The translations under genes were made by a program, and so were the position numbers. This document shows positions 34,952 through 46,948 of a stretch of DNA of 64,000 nt, piece after piece. Source of the stretch: CAZLHO01 sp964559455 (GTDB lineage Bacteria > Krumholzibacteriota > Krumholzibacteriia > LZORAL124-64-63); assembly GCA_964559455.1 (NCBI GenBank), contig CAZLHO010000007.1, forward strand, positions 18,257-82,256. The letters run 5' to 3'. The notes beneath the pieces are model-generated. The model made no database searches and was not told the DNA's origin. It worked only from the letters and a program-made list of their open reading frames with translations. Every line of letters begins with the position of its first letter. The stretch's first letter is position 1.

Positions 34952-37408
34952 TCAACCTTCCGAATCCCCGTCCACGTCGTCGCCGTTGGCTTCGACGCGG
35001 GCCAGGCCGACGACGTGGTCGTCTCCCTTCAGGCTGATGATGCGGACTCCCTGAGTGTTCCGGCCCAGGGTCGAGATGTCCCTGACCGACATGCGGATGA
35101 TTATGCCGTTCCTGGTGATGACCATCAACTCTTCGTTGTCGTCCACCTCGCGGATGTCCACGAGCGGGCCGTTGCGACGGGTGGTCTTGATCGTGATCAA
35201 GCCCCGGCCGCCGCGGCGCTGCAGGCGGTAGTCGTCCAGGGGGGTGCGCTTGCCGTAGCCGTTGCGGGTGACCGAGAGCAGGGTGGCGCCGGTGGTCACC
35301 GAGACCATGCCCACGACCTCCTCCCCCTCGTCCAGGGCGATGCCCTTGACGCCGCGGGCCGTGCGGCCCATCGGGCGGATGTCTTCCTCGCTGAAGCGGA
35401 TCGCCATGCCGTTGCCGGACGCCAGCACCAGGTTCTGGCCGCCGTCCGAGACCTTCACCGCGACCAGCCTCTCGTCGGGCAGCAGGTTGATGGCGCGGAT
35501 GCCGGCCTGCCGCGGCCGGCTGAACTCGGTCAGCGGGGTCTTCTTCACGATCCCCTTGTTCGTGCACATGACCAGGAAGTGGTTCTCGGAGAACTCCCGC
35601 ACCGGCACCACGGCGTTCACGCGGTCGCCGGGGGCGATGTTGATCAGGTTCACGATCGGCCGGCCCTTGGCGGCGCGCGCCGCGTTGGGCACCCGGTAGG
35701 TCTTCAGCCAGTGGCACTGGCCGCCGTCGGTGAGCACGAGCAGATACTGGTGCGTGGTGGCCACGAAGATGTTCTCGACCCAGTCCTCGTCCTTGGTGCC
35801 CATGGCGGTGATGCCCTTGCCGCCGCGGCCCTGCGTGCGGTAGGTGCCCGCGGGCAGGCGCTTCACGTAGCCGGCGTGCGACAGGGTGACCACGACCTCC
35901 TCGTCGGCGATCAGGTCCTCCATGTCGATGTCGTCCTCCTCGGGGACGATCTCCGTGCGCCGGGCGTCGCCGAAGCGGTCGCGGACGCCGACCAGCTCGT
36001 CGCGGATGATCTGCAGGACGCGGTCGCGGTTGCCCAGGATCTCCTTCAGCTCCGCGATCAGCTCGATGAGCTGCCGGTATTCGTCCTCGATCTTCTGGCG
36101 CTCGAGGCCGGTCAGCCGGGCCAGCCGCAGGTCCAGGATCGCCTGGGCCTGGATCTCGGAGAGGGCGAAGCGCTCCATCAGCGCGATGCGGGCGGCTTCG
36201 GGGGAATCGCTGGTCTTGATCAACTCGACGATCTCGTCGATGTGGTCCAGGGCGATGCGGTAGCCCTCGAGGATGTGCGCGCGCTCCTCGGCCTTGCGCA
36301 GGTCGTAGCGCGTGCGGCGGACGACGACCTCCTCGCGGAACTTCAGGTACTCCTGCATCGACTCCTTCAGGCTCATCACCCGCGGCCGGTTGTCGACCAG
36401 CGCCAGGTTGATCACGCCGAAGGTCGTCTGCAGGTTCGTGTGCGCGAAGAGCTTGTTGAGCACGACCTGGGGGTAGGCGTCCTTCTTGAGGACGATGACG
36501 ATGCGCATGCCCTCGCGGTCGGATTCGTCGCGCAGGTCCGCGATGCCCTCGATCTGCCCGCCGCGCACGAGGTGGGCGATCTTCTCGACCAGGTTGGCCT
36601 TGTTCACCTGGTAGGGCAGCTCGGTGATGAGGATGCGGGGCCGCCCCTTGGCGTCCTCGTCGATCTCGGTGCGTCCGCGCACGACGACGCGGCCGCGGCC
36701 GGTGTTCACGTAGTCCACGATGCCGCGCCGCCCGCAGACCACGCCGCCGGTGGGGAAATCGGGTCCCTGCACGTATTCGAGCAGGCCGTTGGCGTCGATG
36801 TCGGGATCGTCGAGCAGGCCGATCAGGCCGTCGCAGACCTCGGTCAGGTTGTGGGGCGGAATCTTGGTGGCCATGCCCACGGCGATGCCGTCGGAGCCGT
36901 TGACCAGCAGGTTGGGGATGGCCGAAGGCATCACCGCCGGCATCATGCGCGAACCGTCGTAGTTCGGCACGAAGTCGACCGTCTCCTTGTCCAGGTCCCG
37001 CATGATCTCGATGGCCATGCGGGTCAGCCTGGCCTCGGTGTAACGTTCGGCCGCCGCCGAGTCGCCGTCGATCGATCCGAAGTTGCCCTGGCCGTCCACC
37101 AGCGGGTAGCGGAGGCTGAAGTCCTGGGCCAGCCGCACCAGCGTGTCGTAGACCGACGCGGTGCCGTGGGGGTGGTAGTTGCCCGTGGTGTCGCCGGTGA
37201 TCTTGGCCGACTTGCGGTAGGGCTTGCCCGGCTGCAGGTTCAGGTCGTTCATCGCCGTCAGCACGCGTCGGTGCACGGGCTTCAGGCCGTCCCGCACGTC
37301 CGGCAGGGCGCGCGAGATGATCACGCTCATGGAGTACTCCAGGTACGAGCGCTCCATCTTCTCGTTGATGTCGACCTCGATCACGTGACCGATGTTCTTG
37401 TCCGCCAT
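34952..37408 (-). CDS. gyrA: DNA gyrase subunit A
   Basis: An 818-residue type IIA topoisomerase A subunit. Catalytic Tyr123 lies in ERYTEARL, the quinolone region reads HPHGTASVYD, and the C-terminal beta-propeller carries the GyrA box QRRGGRG, which distinguishes gyrase from topoisomerase IV. With GyrB it introduces negative supercoils. Ala84 takes the place of E. coli Ser83. It lies 54 bases downstream of gyrB in the same direction and is followed after four bases by a secreted protein gene. The C-terminal tail is acidic (DGDDVDGDSEG), as is common. Confidence 0.97.
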   Translation of the reverse strand: MADKNIGHVIEVDINEKMERSYLEYSMSVIISRALPDVRDGLKPVHRRVLTAMNDLNLQPGKPYRKSAKITGDTTGNYHPHGTASVYDTLVRLAQDFSLRYPLVDGQGNFGSIDGDSAAAERYTEARLTRMAIEIMRDLDKETVDFVPNYDGSRMMPAVMPSAIPNLLVNGSDGIAVGMATKIPPHNLTEVCDGLIGLLDDPDIDANGLLEYVQGPDFPTGGVVCGRRGIVDYVNTGRGRVVVRGRTEIDEDAKGRPRILITELPYQVNKANLVEKIAHLVRGGQIEGIADLRDESDREGMRIVIVLKKDAYPQVVLNKLFAHTNLQTTFGVINLALVDNRPRVMSLKESMQEYLKFREEVVVRRTRYDLRKAEERAHILEGYRIALDHIDEIVELIKTSDSPEAARIALMERFALSEIQAQAILDLRLARLTGLERQKIEDEYRQLIELIAELKEILGNRDRVLQIIRDELVGVRDRFGDARRTEIVPEEDDIDMEDLIADEEVVVTLSHAGYVKRLPAGTYRTQGRGGKGITAMGTKDEDWVENIFVATTHQYLLVLTDGGQCHWLKTYRVPNAARAAKGRPIVNLINIAPGDRVNAVVPVREFSENHFLVMCTNKGIVKKTPLTEFSRPRQAGIRAINLLPDERLVAVKVSDGGQNLVLASGNGMAIRFSEEDIRPMGRTARGVKGIALDEGEEVVGMVSVTTGATLLSVTRNGYGKRTPLDDYRLQRRGGRGLITIKTTRRNGPLVDIREVDDNEELMVITRNGIIIRMSVRDISTLGRNTQGVRIISLKGDDHVVGLARVEANGDDVDGDSEG

Positions 37409-37462
37409 GTCTCGAAGCTCCCCTGCGCGGCGCCCGGCGCCGCGGCTCGCGTCGCGAGCGGG

Positions 37463-39394
<1,932 letters not shown>

Positions 39395-39439
39395 GAATCT
39401 CTCCGTGTCGCCGCGCGCTTCGGCGCGGTGATTCCGGTG

Positions 39440-39781
39440 TCAACCAGTGGTGTCGTCCCAGTGACGTCGCTCGGGGCCCCGAGCAAAGCGCAGGGAACGG
39501 ACCGTGTCGGCGCCGTGAAGGGCGTTGAACTTCCCGATGATGGTCGGCGCCAGCAAGGTCAGTTCCTGACGCCAAGCCGCATGGTCGGCCTCCAGGATCA
39601 GCTCGCCGTCGCGCAGGTCCACGGCGCGGACGTGGAGCGCCGCCGCCTCGCCGACGATCTTCGGCCAATCCGCCAGCAGGTCGCGCTCGTTCATCCGCCG
39701 CGCCAGACCCAGCTGGTCCAGCACGCCTTCGAGAATGGAGCCCACGCGCTGCGGACCCGGCCTGTCCTTTTCCCTGCTCAT
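39440..39781 (-). CDS. dciA: DciA (DUF721) replicative helicase loader
   Basis: A 113-residue protein with the DUF721 KH-like fold (GLARRMNERDLLADWPKIVGEAAALHV, then LEADHAAWRQELTLLAPTII). DciA proteins interact with DnaB and help load it at origins in bacteria lacking DnaC/DnaI. The start at 39781 overlaps the recF stop (ATGA), implying coupling. The position between recF and gyrB is the same as in mycobacteria and many other phyla. The final 15 residues are charged and variable. Confidence 0.88.
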   Translation of the reverse strand: MSREKDRPGPQRVGSILEGVLDQLGLARRMNERDLLADWPKIVGEAAALHVRAVDLRDGELILEADHAAWRQELTLLAPTIIGKFNALHGADTVRSLRFARGPERRHWDDTTG

Positions 39782-40914
39782 ATCAACTCGCTGATCCCGC
39801 CTGCGGAAACGCGCCAGCGGCGCAGACCGCGAGGTTCCCAGCCGGCCACGTCGTCGTTCCGGGCCGTGGCGATGAACACCTGGTGGCGTTCGGTGGTGCG
39901 CTCCTGGAGCCGGCGCGACCGTTCCCCGTCGAGCTCGCTGAAGATGTCGTCGAAGAACAGGATCGGATGGACGTGCCGGCGCTGACGAACGACCTCGCCC
40001 TGGGCCAGCTTGAGCGCGACCGCCGCCGAGCGTGTCTCGCCCTGGGAGCCGAAGGACCGCATGACGACGCCTTCGAGCAGGATCTCGAGGTCGTCGAGCT
40101 GCGGGCCGGCGAGGCACCTTCCACGCCTCATTTCATCCCCCACAATATAGTCAAATTCCGCCAGAAATTCCCGTTGTAATTGCTCCGTTCCGAGCCCTTC
40201 GCGAAAGCCCTCCAGCTGGGGCCGATAGGCCAGCGAGAGCCTTCCCTCCGCGCCGGAAATCCCGGTGTAGGCCTCCCCCGCGACGGGCTCCAGTTCGGCG
40301 GCGTAGCGCAGGCGGGCGAGGCAGACCGGAGCGGCGTGCGCGGCCAGTTCGCGGTTCCAGGCGCGCAGCTCCTCGCGGGCCGCATCCGGGGCCTGGAAGC
40401 CGCGCCGGGCGTCCCGCAGCAGGCGCCCCTTCTGGCGCAGGGCGCGCTGGACGGACTGCAGGTGGGCCAGATAGTCGGGGTCGACCATGCTCAGGCCCTG
40501 GTCCAGGAAACGGCGGCGCGCCTCGGGGCCGTCGCGCACCAGGCCCACGGTCTGGGGGTCGAAGACGACGGTGGCCAGCAGGCCGACCAGGTCCGCCTTG
40601 CGCCGCACGGGCTCGCCGTCGACGCGGAGCCTCCGGCCGCCGTCGCGTTCCAGGCCGACGTCGAAACGCACCGTCCGCCCGCCGTCTATCTCGGCGTCCA
40701 GGCTCAGGTGGGCGGCCGCGGCCCCGAAGCGGATCAGTTCCTCGTCGCGCGCCCCCCGGTAGGAACGGCCCAGCGCGGGATAGTTCAGGGCCTCGAGCAG
40801 GTTCGTCTTGCCCTGCCCGTTGCCCCCCAGCAGCAGGTTCACCCCGGGAGAGAAAGAAAGCTGGACTTCCGACAGGTTGCGGAAGTCCAGCAGGGATGCC
40901 TCGCGGAGCCGCAT
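39778..40914 (-). CDS. recF: DNA replication and repair protein RecF
   Basis: A 378-residue SMC-like ATPase that helps load RecA at gaps. Walker A is GGNGQGKTN, the signature-like segment is QGETRSAAVALKLAQ, and Walker B/D-loop is PILFFDDIFSELD. The sequence starts MRLREASLLDFRNL, the usual RecF N-terminus. The family signature GPHRDDL appears as GPQLDDL. A short AT-rich patch occurs inside the gene near 40133-40190. It follows dnaN after seven bases and overlaps dciA by four. Confidence 0.93.
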   Translation of the reverse strand: MRLREASLLDFRNLSEVQLSFSPGVNLLLGGNGQGKTNLLEALNYPALGRSYRGARDEELIRFGAAAAHLSLDAEIDGGRTVRFDVGLERDGGRRLRVDGEPVRRKADLVGLLATVVFDPQTVGLVRDGPEARRRFLDQGLSMVDPDYLAHLQSVQRALRQKGRLLRDARRGFQAPDAAREELRAWNRELAAHAAPVCLARLRYAAELEPVAGEAYTGISGAEGRLSLAYRPQLEGFREGLGTEQLQREFLAEFDYIVGDEMRRGRCLAGPQLDDLEILLEGVVMRSFGSQGETRSAAVALKLAQGEVVRQRRHVHPILFFDDIFSELDGERSRRLQERTTERHQVFIATARNDDVAGWEPRGLRRWRVSAGGISELI

Positions 40915-40921
40915 CCGCGGC

Positions 40922-42040
40922 TCAGTCCGAGGTCAGGCGCAGCGGCATGAGCAGGCAGAGCAGATCGGCGCCCGCCTCGCCCTCGACGACGGGCCGGACC
41001 AGGGCGGCGCTCTGCGGATCGCGGAAGGCCATCTGCACGTCGTCGGCGCGGATGTTCTTCAGCACGTCCAGCAGGTAGGTGTAGTTGAAGCCGATCTCCA
41101 GGGCCGCGCCCTGGTAGCCTACGGCCAGCTCGTCCTCGACGCTGCTGCCGTCGGTGCCGGTGGCCGAGAGCTCCAGGCGATCGTTCTCCAGGCCCAGCCG
41201 GATCTGGCTGGTGATGCGGTCGGCGGTGATCGAGACCCGGCGGACGGCGCCGTGGAACTTGTCGCGGTCCACGGTCATCAGGAGCTCGTTGTTCTTGGGG
41301 ATGACCGCCGTGTAGTCGGGGAAAGGGCCCTCGAGCAGGCGGGTGTGCAGCACCGTGGCGCCGATCCCGAAGCTCAGCTGGTTTTCGCCCATGTAGAGCG
41401 CCGTCTTCTCCTCGCCCTCGGCCAGGCGCGCATAGTGCAGCAGGCCCTGGGTGTCCGCGATCAGGTCGCGATCGCCGCCCAGGTCCAGGACGAGTTCGCG
41501 GCGGGAGCGCGAGAGCCGATGGGCGTCGGTGGCGATCATCGCCAGCGAGTCGGATTTGATCTCCCATTTGATCCCCATCAGGGCCGGCCGCGTCTCGTCC
41601 TTGGAGATGGCGTAGGCCGTCTCGCGGATCATGTCGACCAGGACCGAGGAATCGATTTCCAGCGGCTTGTCGGCGTCCAGCGCGGGCAACGAGGGGAATT
41701 CGTCCGCGTTCATGCTCGACTCGGTCAACGTGGACTTGCCGGCCAGCACGCGGAAACGCCCGTCCTTCTCGTCGATCTTGACTTCGCCGGGGCCCAGCGA
41801 GCGGACGAACTGCACGAACTTGGCGGCGGGGACCGCCACGCGGCCGGCGCCGCCGATCTTGGCCTTGTCCGTGACCGTGGTGATCGAGATGTCGAGATTG
41901 GTGGCGGAGATCCGCAGGCCCTCGTCACCCGCCTCCAGGAGCACGCAGGTCAGGATCGGCATGGTGGTCTTGGCGGGCACCACGTTGGCGACGACGAGGA
42001 GGGATTGGGCGAGGTCCTCCTGCTGGATCGTGAGCTTCAA
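40922..42040 (-). CDS. dnaN: DNA polymerase III beta sliding clamp
   Basis: A 372-residue clamp with the three repeated domains of the family; the first begins KLTIQQEDLAQSLLVVANVV and the last ends with the conserved DVQMAFRDPQSAALVRP and LLCLLMPLRL. It forms the ring that tethers DNA polymerase and binds repair factors. The TTG at 42040 is chosen as start because GGAGGA lies eight bases upstream and the N-terminus then aligns with other clamps. A GTG at 42055 would add five residues and has no ribosome site. Confidence 0.95.
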   Translation of the reverse strand: MKLTIQQEDLAQSLLVVANVVPAKTTMPILTCVLLEAGDEGLRISATNLDISITTVTDKAKIGGAGRVAVPAAKFVQFVRSLGPGEVKIDEKDGRFRVLAGKSTLTESSMNADEFPSLPALDADKPLEIDSSVLVDMIRETAYAISKDETRPALMGIKWEIKSDSLAMIATDAHRLSRSRRELVLDLGGDRDLIADTQGLLHYARLAEGEEKTALYMGENQLSFGIGATVLHTRLLEGPFPDYTAVIPKNNELLMTVDRDKFHGAVRRVSITADRITSQIRLGLENDRLELSATGTDGSSVEDELAVGYQGAALEIGFNYTYLLDVLKNIRADDVQMAFRDPQSAALVRPVVEGEAGADLLCLLMPLRLTSD

Positions 42041-42405
42041 TTTGGATTCCTCCACTGAGGGTTCGACGGTGTCGCGGGCGGCCTCTCGCCGCGCCGGACC
42101 GCTATGATATGTGCTCCTCTTTCCTGCTTCAAGTCATTAAGGAAAGTATAGGAACTGTAGTAGGGGGTGTGGACTCTGTGGACATCTCCGGGAAAGGCTC
42201 CGAGCCGGTTCGAATCCCACCTTCGCGACCATCGCCCCTGTGGACGCGGCCGGGGATGATTCGGGGATAGACCGGAAGTCATCCCCAACCCGGATCCGTC
42301 CACCGTCTTGCCCCCCGTTCGCCCACCGTCTTGTCCACAACCCCTCCGAGGCGGATCAGCCCTCTCGCGGCTTCTCGTCCGCGGCCGCTCGTCGCCGGCG
42401 AGGGC
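42041..42405. other. dnaA-dnaN intergenic region
   Basis: A gene-free 365-bp region. It holds a minus-strand promoter for dnaN and weak DnaA-box-like elements: TTGTCCACA (42331-42339) has one mismatch to the consensus, and TGTGGAC-type sequences near 42169, 42177 and 42240 have two. A tRNA 3'-end-like fragment lies at 42207-42231. It could be a secondary origin element or a DnaA titration site. Confidence 0.6.
42104..42132 (-). promoter_or_regulatory. Promoter candidate for dnaN
   Basis: On the minus strand TTGAAG (42132-42127), 17-base spacer, TATCAT (42109-42104). The predicted leader is about 60 bases. Confidence 0.5.
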
Positions 42406-43791
<1,386 letters not shown>

Positions 43792-43925
43792 GGTTCCTCT
43801 ACCGGTTTCCTTTCCCACGAGGCACAACCCACCATGGCGTGCACTGGTCGACTACCCGCAGCACACCGGCCAAGTTATTCTAAATTTGTGAGTTACAATT
43901 TCTAAACCCAGAGGGGAGAAAAAAG

Positions 43926-43956
43926 TTATCCACAAACAAAGAGCCGCTGTGGATAA
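43926..43956. promoter_or_regulatory. Inverted pair of perfect DnaA boxes in oriC
   Basis: TTATCCACA on the plus strand and TGTGGATAA 13 bases later. The same geometry recurs near parA. Confidence 0.85.
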
Positions 43957-44205
43957 CTTGCCTCTCTCCTGTATCGGGTTTTCAACACCTGTGGGCGAAA
44001 CCTATCACGACCCAAAATCGCCCGCAAGCATTTTCTTCCCGGCGGATTTATTTTTTGTTAATTCCCTGTCGCTCAAGAAGTTGCAGGAGGGATGCCGATG
44101 TTTCGCCTCGGGGGCTCCCGCAGGGTGATCGGACGCCCGGCTCCGGCGACCATTCGGGCCCGGTCGTAGCGGATCGCCGGGGTTGTGGGAAAGTTGCAAC
44201 GCTCC

Positions 44206-44234
44206 TTGACATAGGGGGGGCCTGTGTCTAATCT
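44206..44234 (+). promoter_or_regulatory. Strong sigma-70 promoter for rpmH
   Basis: TTGACA (44206-44211) and TAATCT (44229-44234) with a 17-base spacer. The leader is about 32 bases. Confidence 0.75.
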
Positions 44235-44271
44235 TTCACGGTTCATTTACAGTAGTTAAGGAGGCGAGCCG

Positions 44272-44406
44272 GTGAAGAGGACTTTCCAGCCCAGCAACAT
44301 AAAGCGCGCGCGTACCCACGGCTTCCGGAAAAGGATGTCGACCAGGGCCGGCCGCCTTATCCTCAAGCGTCGTCGCGCCAAGGGCCGCAAGCGCCTTTCG
44401 GCCTGA
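44272..44406 (+). CDS. rpmH: 50S ribosomal protein L34
   Basis: A 44-residue, highly basic ribosomal protein. The sequence begins VKRTFQPSNIKRARTHGFRK (GTG start) and ends KGRKRLSA, matching L34 throughout. The GTG at 44272 has AAGGAGG eight bases upstream. The gene is first in the rightward operon and its TGA overlaps the rnpA start as TGATG. Its position next to oriC and upstream of rnpA is the standard arrangement in bacteria. Confidence 0.97.
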   Translation: MKRTFQPSNIKRARTHGFRKRMSTRAGRLILKRRRAKGRKRLSA

Positions 44407-44816
44407 TGACCCCGGCGCCGTCGGCGTCCGGGTCCACCATGAGGTCGCTGACGCGTCGCGAAGATTTTCTCAGGGTCTATTCGGAAGGCTTGAAGCTGAC
44501 AGGACGCTTCTGTGTCCTGTATCTTCTGCCTGCCGGCGACCTGGCCCGGGCCGTGGTGGCCAGCCGCAAGGTCGGCGGTGCCGTGGCCCGCAATCGCGCG
44601 AAGCGACTGTTGCGCGAGATGCTTCGACATCTGGTCGGAGCCGAGGCGACGGCGCTCGACTTCGACCTCGTCGCCGCCCGGCTCGGCCGCAACCGCGCCG
44701 ACTGCGGCGACGGCATGTGGATCGTGGCCGTGGCGCGCGCGCGCCTGCCGGGCGCGGGAATCCACGATCTGACGGCCGAGGCGCAGAGCCTCCTGGCCGA
44801 CTTCCTGCCGGGATAG
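44406..44816 (+). CDS. rnpA: Ribonuclease P protein component
   Basis: A 136-residue basic protein that joins RNase P RNA to mature tRNA 5' ends. The core reads SLTRREDFLRVYSEG, VASRKVGGAVARNRAKRLLREMLRH (the RNR motif) and DFDLVAARLG. The ATG at 44406 overlaps the rpmH stop and suggests coupling. An ATG at 44439 (MRSLTRRED) matches the usual family N-terminus more closely but lacks a ribosome site. The C-terminal 30 residues are variable. Confidence 0.93.
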   Translation: MTPAPSASGSTMRSLTRREDFLRVYSEGLKLTGRFCVLYLLPAGDLARAVVASRKVGGAVARNRAKRLLREMLRHLVGAEATALDFDLVAARLGRNRADCGDGMWIVAVARARLPGAGIHDLTAEAQSLLADFLPG

Positions 44817-44853
44817 CGGACGGCATGGCCGTTCCCGGACGCCTTCGTCGCTC

Positions 44854-45129
44854 ATGACGGTCGGGGATATGTGGCGGATACCCTACTACTTCATCCGGGC
44901 CTACCAGAGGTTCCTGTCCCCGTGCCTTCCTGCGACCTGCCGCTTCACGCCCACGTGTTCGGCCTACGCGGCCGAGGCCCTGCGCACGCAGGGATTGGCC
45001 CGCGGCGCCCGGCTGGCCCTTCGCCGGATCCTGCGCTGCCATCCCTGGCACGCCGGCGGCTACGACCCGGTGCCGACGCGCGACGCCTCGCCCGCGACCT
45101 CCGAGCCCCTCATCACTGGAGAGCGATGA
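44854..45129 (+). CDS. yidD: Membrane protein insertion efficiency factor YidD
   Basis: A 91-residue YidD protein. The family core is complete: IRAYQRFLSPCLPATCRFTPTCSAYAAEAL and ILRCHPWHAGGYDPVP, with the conserved cysteines. It is thought to assist YidC. An in-frame ATG at 44869 (MWRIPYYF) is an equally good start. It ends two bases before yidC, the usual pairing. Confidence 0.92.
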   Translation: MTVGDMWRIPYYFIRAYQRFLSPCLPATCRFTPTCSAYAAEALRTQGLARGARLALRRILRCHPWHAGGYDPVPTRDASPATSEPLITGER

Positions 45130-45130
45130 C

Positions 45131-46942
45131 ATGGATCGACGATCCATCCTGGCCTTCGTACTCATCTTCGTGGTCTTCATCGTCTGGTCGAAGGTCTACG
45201 TTTCCCGCTACGGCGGCGCCGCCGACGCCGACAGCACGGCCGTCGCCGTCGTCCAGCCGCAGGTCGCGATTCCGGAAGGCGCGCCGCCGGCCGGCGCCGC
45301 CGCTGATTTCGCCGAGACCACGCCGGCGCCCGCAACGGTCGCCCCGGCCGCTTCCGGAGCCCAGGCCGACGCCGACGCGCCGCTGGCCTTCATCGCTCCC
45401 GACGAGCCGTCCGTCCCGGTAACGATCCGCACCGATCTCTTCGAGATGGTCGTCGATCCCCGCGGCGCCAGGGTCGTCAGCTGGATCGGCCGCACCTATC
45501 CCGGCCCCGACGGCCAACCCCTGCAGCTCGTGCCGCAGGGCGAGGATGCGGCGCCCGTCGCGGTGGGCGACGTGCTCGTCTACGAGCAGGGCGTCGTCGA
45601 CCTGGCCGGCGCCGTCTTCCAGGCGCAGGCCCCGTCGCGCATCGATGTGGATCCCGCCGGCGGGGAGCGCCGCATCGTCTTCGCCGCGCGCACGGTAGGC
45701 GGGCTCGAGGTCCGCAAGATCTTCGTCATCGATCCAGAGCGCTTCCTCTTCCGCACCGACTATGAGGTTTCCGGCGACGCCGGACTGGGCCGCCCCGTGG
45801 CCGCGCGCTTCGTCTGGGACGGGGGCCTGGCCGAGACCGAGAAGGCCGACAAGGGCATGGCCATGGGTCGCGGCACCGGCTTCCGCGCCTTCGCGATGGT
45901 CGGCGACGAGACCTTCACCCGGAACCGACGCGATCTCGACGGCGACCTCGAGAAGGCCGGCGGCTCCTTCCGCGGCTCGATCCGCGCCGCGGGCGTCCAG
46001 AGCAAGTACTTCATGATCGCCGGCGTCGTCCCGGAGATCGGCGCCGAGGTCGTCGAGGGACGGATCGAGCTCGGCGGCGACGCCGGGAGTCACCAGCAGT
46101 CCTGGCGCCTGGAGCTTCCCCTGCGCGCCGGCAGTATCGGTTCCGGGGCCGTCGCCTCGCTCGACTGGTACTTCGGCCCCAACGACTACCATCGCCTGCG
46201 CGCCCAGGGACTGGGCCTGCAGCGGATGGTGAACCTGGGCTGGAAGTGGCTCCAGCCCATCTCCGAACTCGTGCTGCGACTGATGAACTGGCTGCACGGG
46301 TTCATTCCGAACTACGGCTGGATCGTGGTCATCATCTCCGTGCTGAGCAAGCTCGTCTTCTACCCCTTGACCGCCCGCGGCACGCGCTCGATGCGCAAGA
46401 TGCAGCAGGCGCAGGCGCGCCTGAAGCCCCGGCTGGACGCGGCCAAGCAGAAGTACGCGAGCGATCCGCAGCGCTACAACCAGGAGATGATGAAGATCTA
46501 CAAGGAAGAGGGCGTGAACCCGATGGCCGGCATGGGCGGTTGCATGCCCATGCTCGTCCAGATGCCCGTCTTCCTGGCCCTGTACCAGGTCCTCTACAAC
46601 ATGGTCGACCTGCGCATGACGCCCTTCATCCTGTGGATCAAGGACCTCTCCCAGCCCGACGCCCTCTTCCAGCTGCCGTTCTCACTGCCGCTGCTGGGAG
46701 CCGATTTCAATCTCTTGCCGATCCTGATGGCCTTGGTCACCTACATGCAGACCAAGCTCACACCCACGGCCGGGGCCCCCGGCCAGATGGCGAGCTTCAA
46801 CACGCTGATGCCCGTGATGATGCTCTTCTTCCTCTACAACATGCCATCTGGCCTGATCATCTACTGGACCATCAATACCGGGATGACCGCGTATCAGACC
46901 TGGATGATCCACCGTTCCGCGCCGGCAGCAGAAGGAGCCTGA
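45131..46942 (+). CDS. yidC: Membrane protein insertase YidC
   Basis: A 603-residue Oxa1-family insertase of the Gram-negative type. The first helix (SILAFVLIFVVFIVWSKVYV) is followed by an Ala/Pro-rich linker and a large periplasmic beta domain (about 95-350). The catalytic helices follow from about 370 (NYGWIVVIISVLSKLVFYPLTARG) with a cytoplasmic hairpin (KMQQAQARLKPRLDAAKQKY) and further helices to FFLYNMPSGLIIYWTINTGMTAYQ. It inserts inner-membrane proteins, including ATP synthase subunits such as those at the right end of this window. The periplasmic domain supports a double-membrane cell envelope. Confidence 0.96.
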   Translation: MDRRSILAFVLIFVVFIVWSKVYVSRYGGAADADSTAVAVVQPQVAIPEGAPPAGAAADFAETTPAPATVAPAASGAQADADAPLAFIAPDEPSVPVTIRTDLFEMVVDPRGARVVSWIGRTYPGPDGQPLQLVPQGEDAAPVAVGDVLVYEQGVVDLAGAVFQAQAPSRIDVDPAGGERRIVFAARTVGGLEVRKIFVIDPERFLFRTDYEVSGDAGLGRPVAARFVWDGGLAETEKADKGMAMGRGTGFRAFAMVGDETFTRNRRDLDGDLEKAGGSFRGSIRAAGVQSKYFMIAGVVPEIGAEVVEGRIELGGDAGSHQQSWRLELPLRAGSIGSGAVASLDWYFGPNDYHRLRAQGLGLQRMVNLGWKWLQPISELVLRLMNWLHGFIPNYGWIVVIISVLSKLVFYPLTARGTRSMRKMQQAQARLKPRLDAAKQKYASDPQRYNQEMMKIYKEEGVNPMAGMGGCMPMLVQMPVFLALYQVLYNMVDLRMTPFILWIKDLSQPDALFQLPFSLPLLGADFNLLPILMALVTYMQTKLTPTAGAPGQMASFNTLMPVMMLFFLYNMPSGLIIYWTINTGMTAYQTWMIHRSAPAAEGA

Positions 46943-46948
46943 GCAACG

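Larger units (their letters stand above)
43792..44271. other. Probable replication origin (oriC) between dnaA and rpmH
   Basis: A 480-bp gene-free region where flanking genes diverge. It contains two perfect DnaA boxes in inverted orientation, TTATCCACA at 43926-43934 and TGTGGATAA at 43948-43956. Their flanks extend the repeat to 12 bp per arm (AAGTTATCCACA). An AT-rich stretch at about 43873-43922 lies on the dnaA side, and another at about 44028-44065 on the rpmH side; both could be unwinding elements. Near-matches occur at about 43978-43996. The rpmH promoter is at the right end. The switch in gene direction here fits bidirectional replication. Confidence 0.8.

Noticed and set aside
42037..42303. 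Minus-strand frame reading through the dnaN-dnaA gap
   Set aside because: The phrase AKVGFEPARSL arises from the reverse complement of the tRNA-like fragment, a common false protein; it overlaps the dnaN start and promoter.
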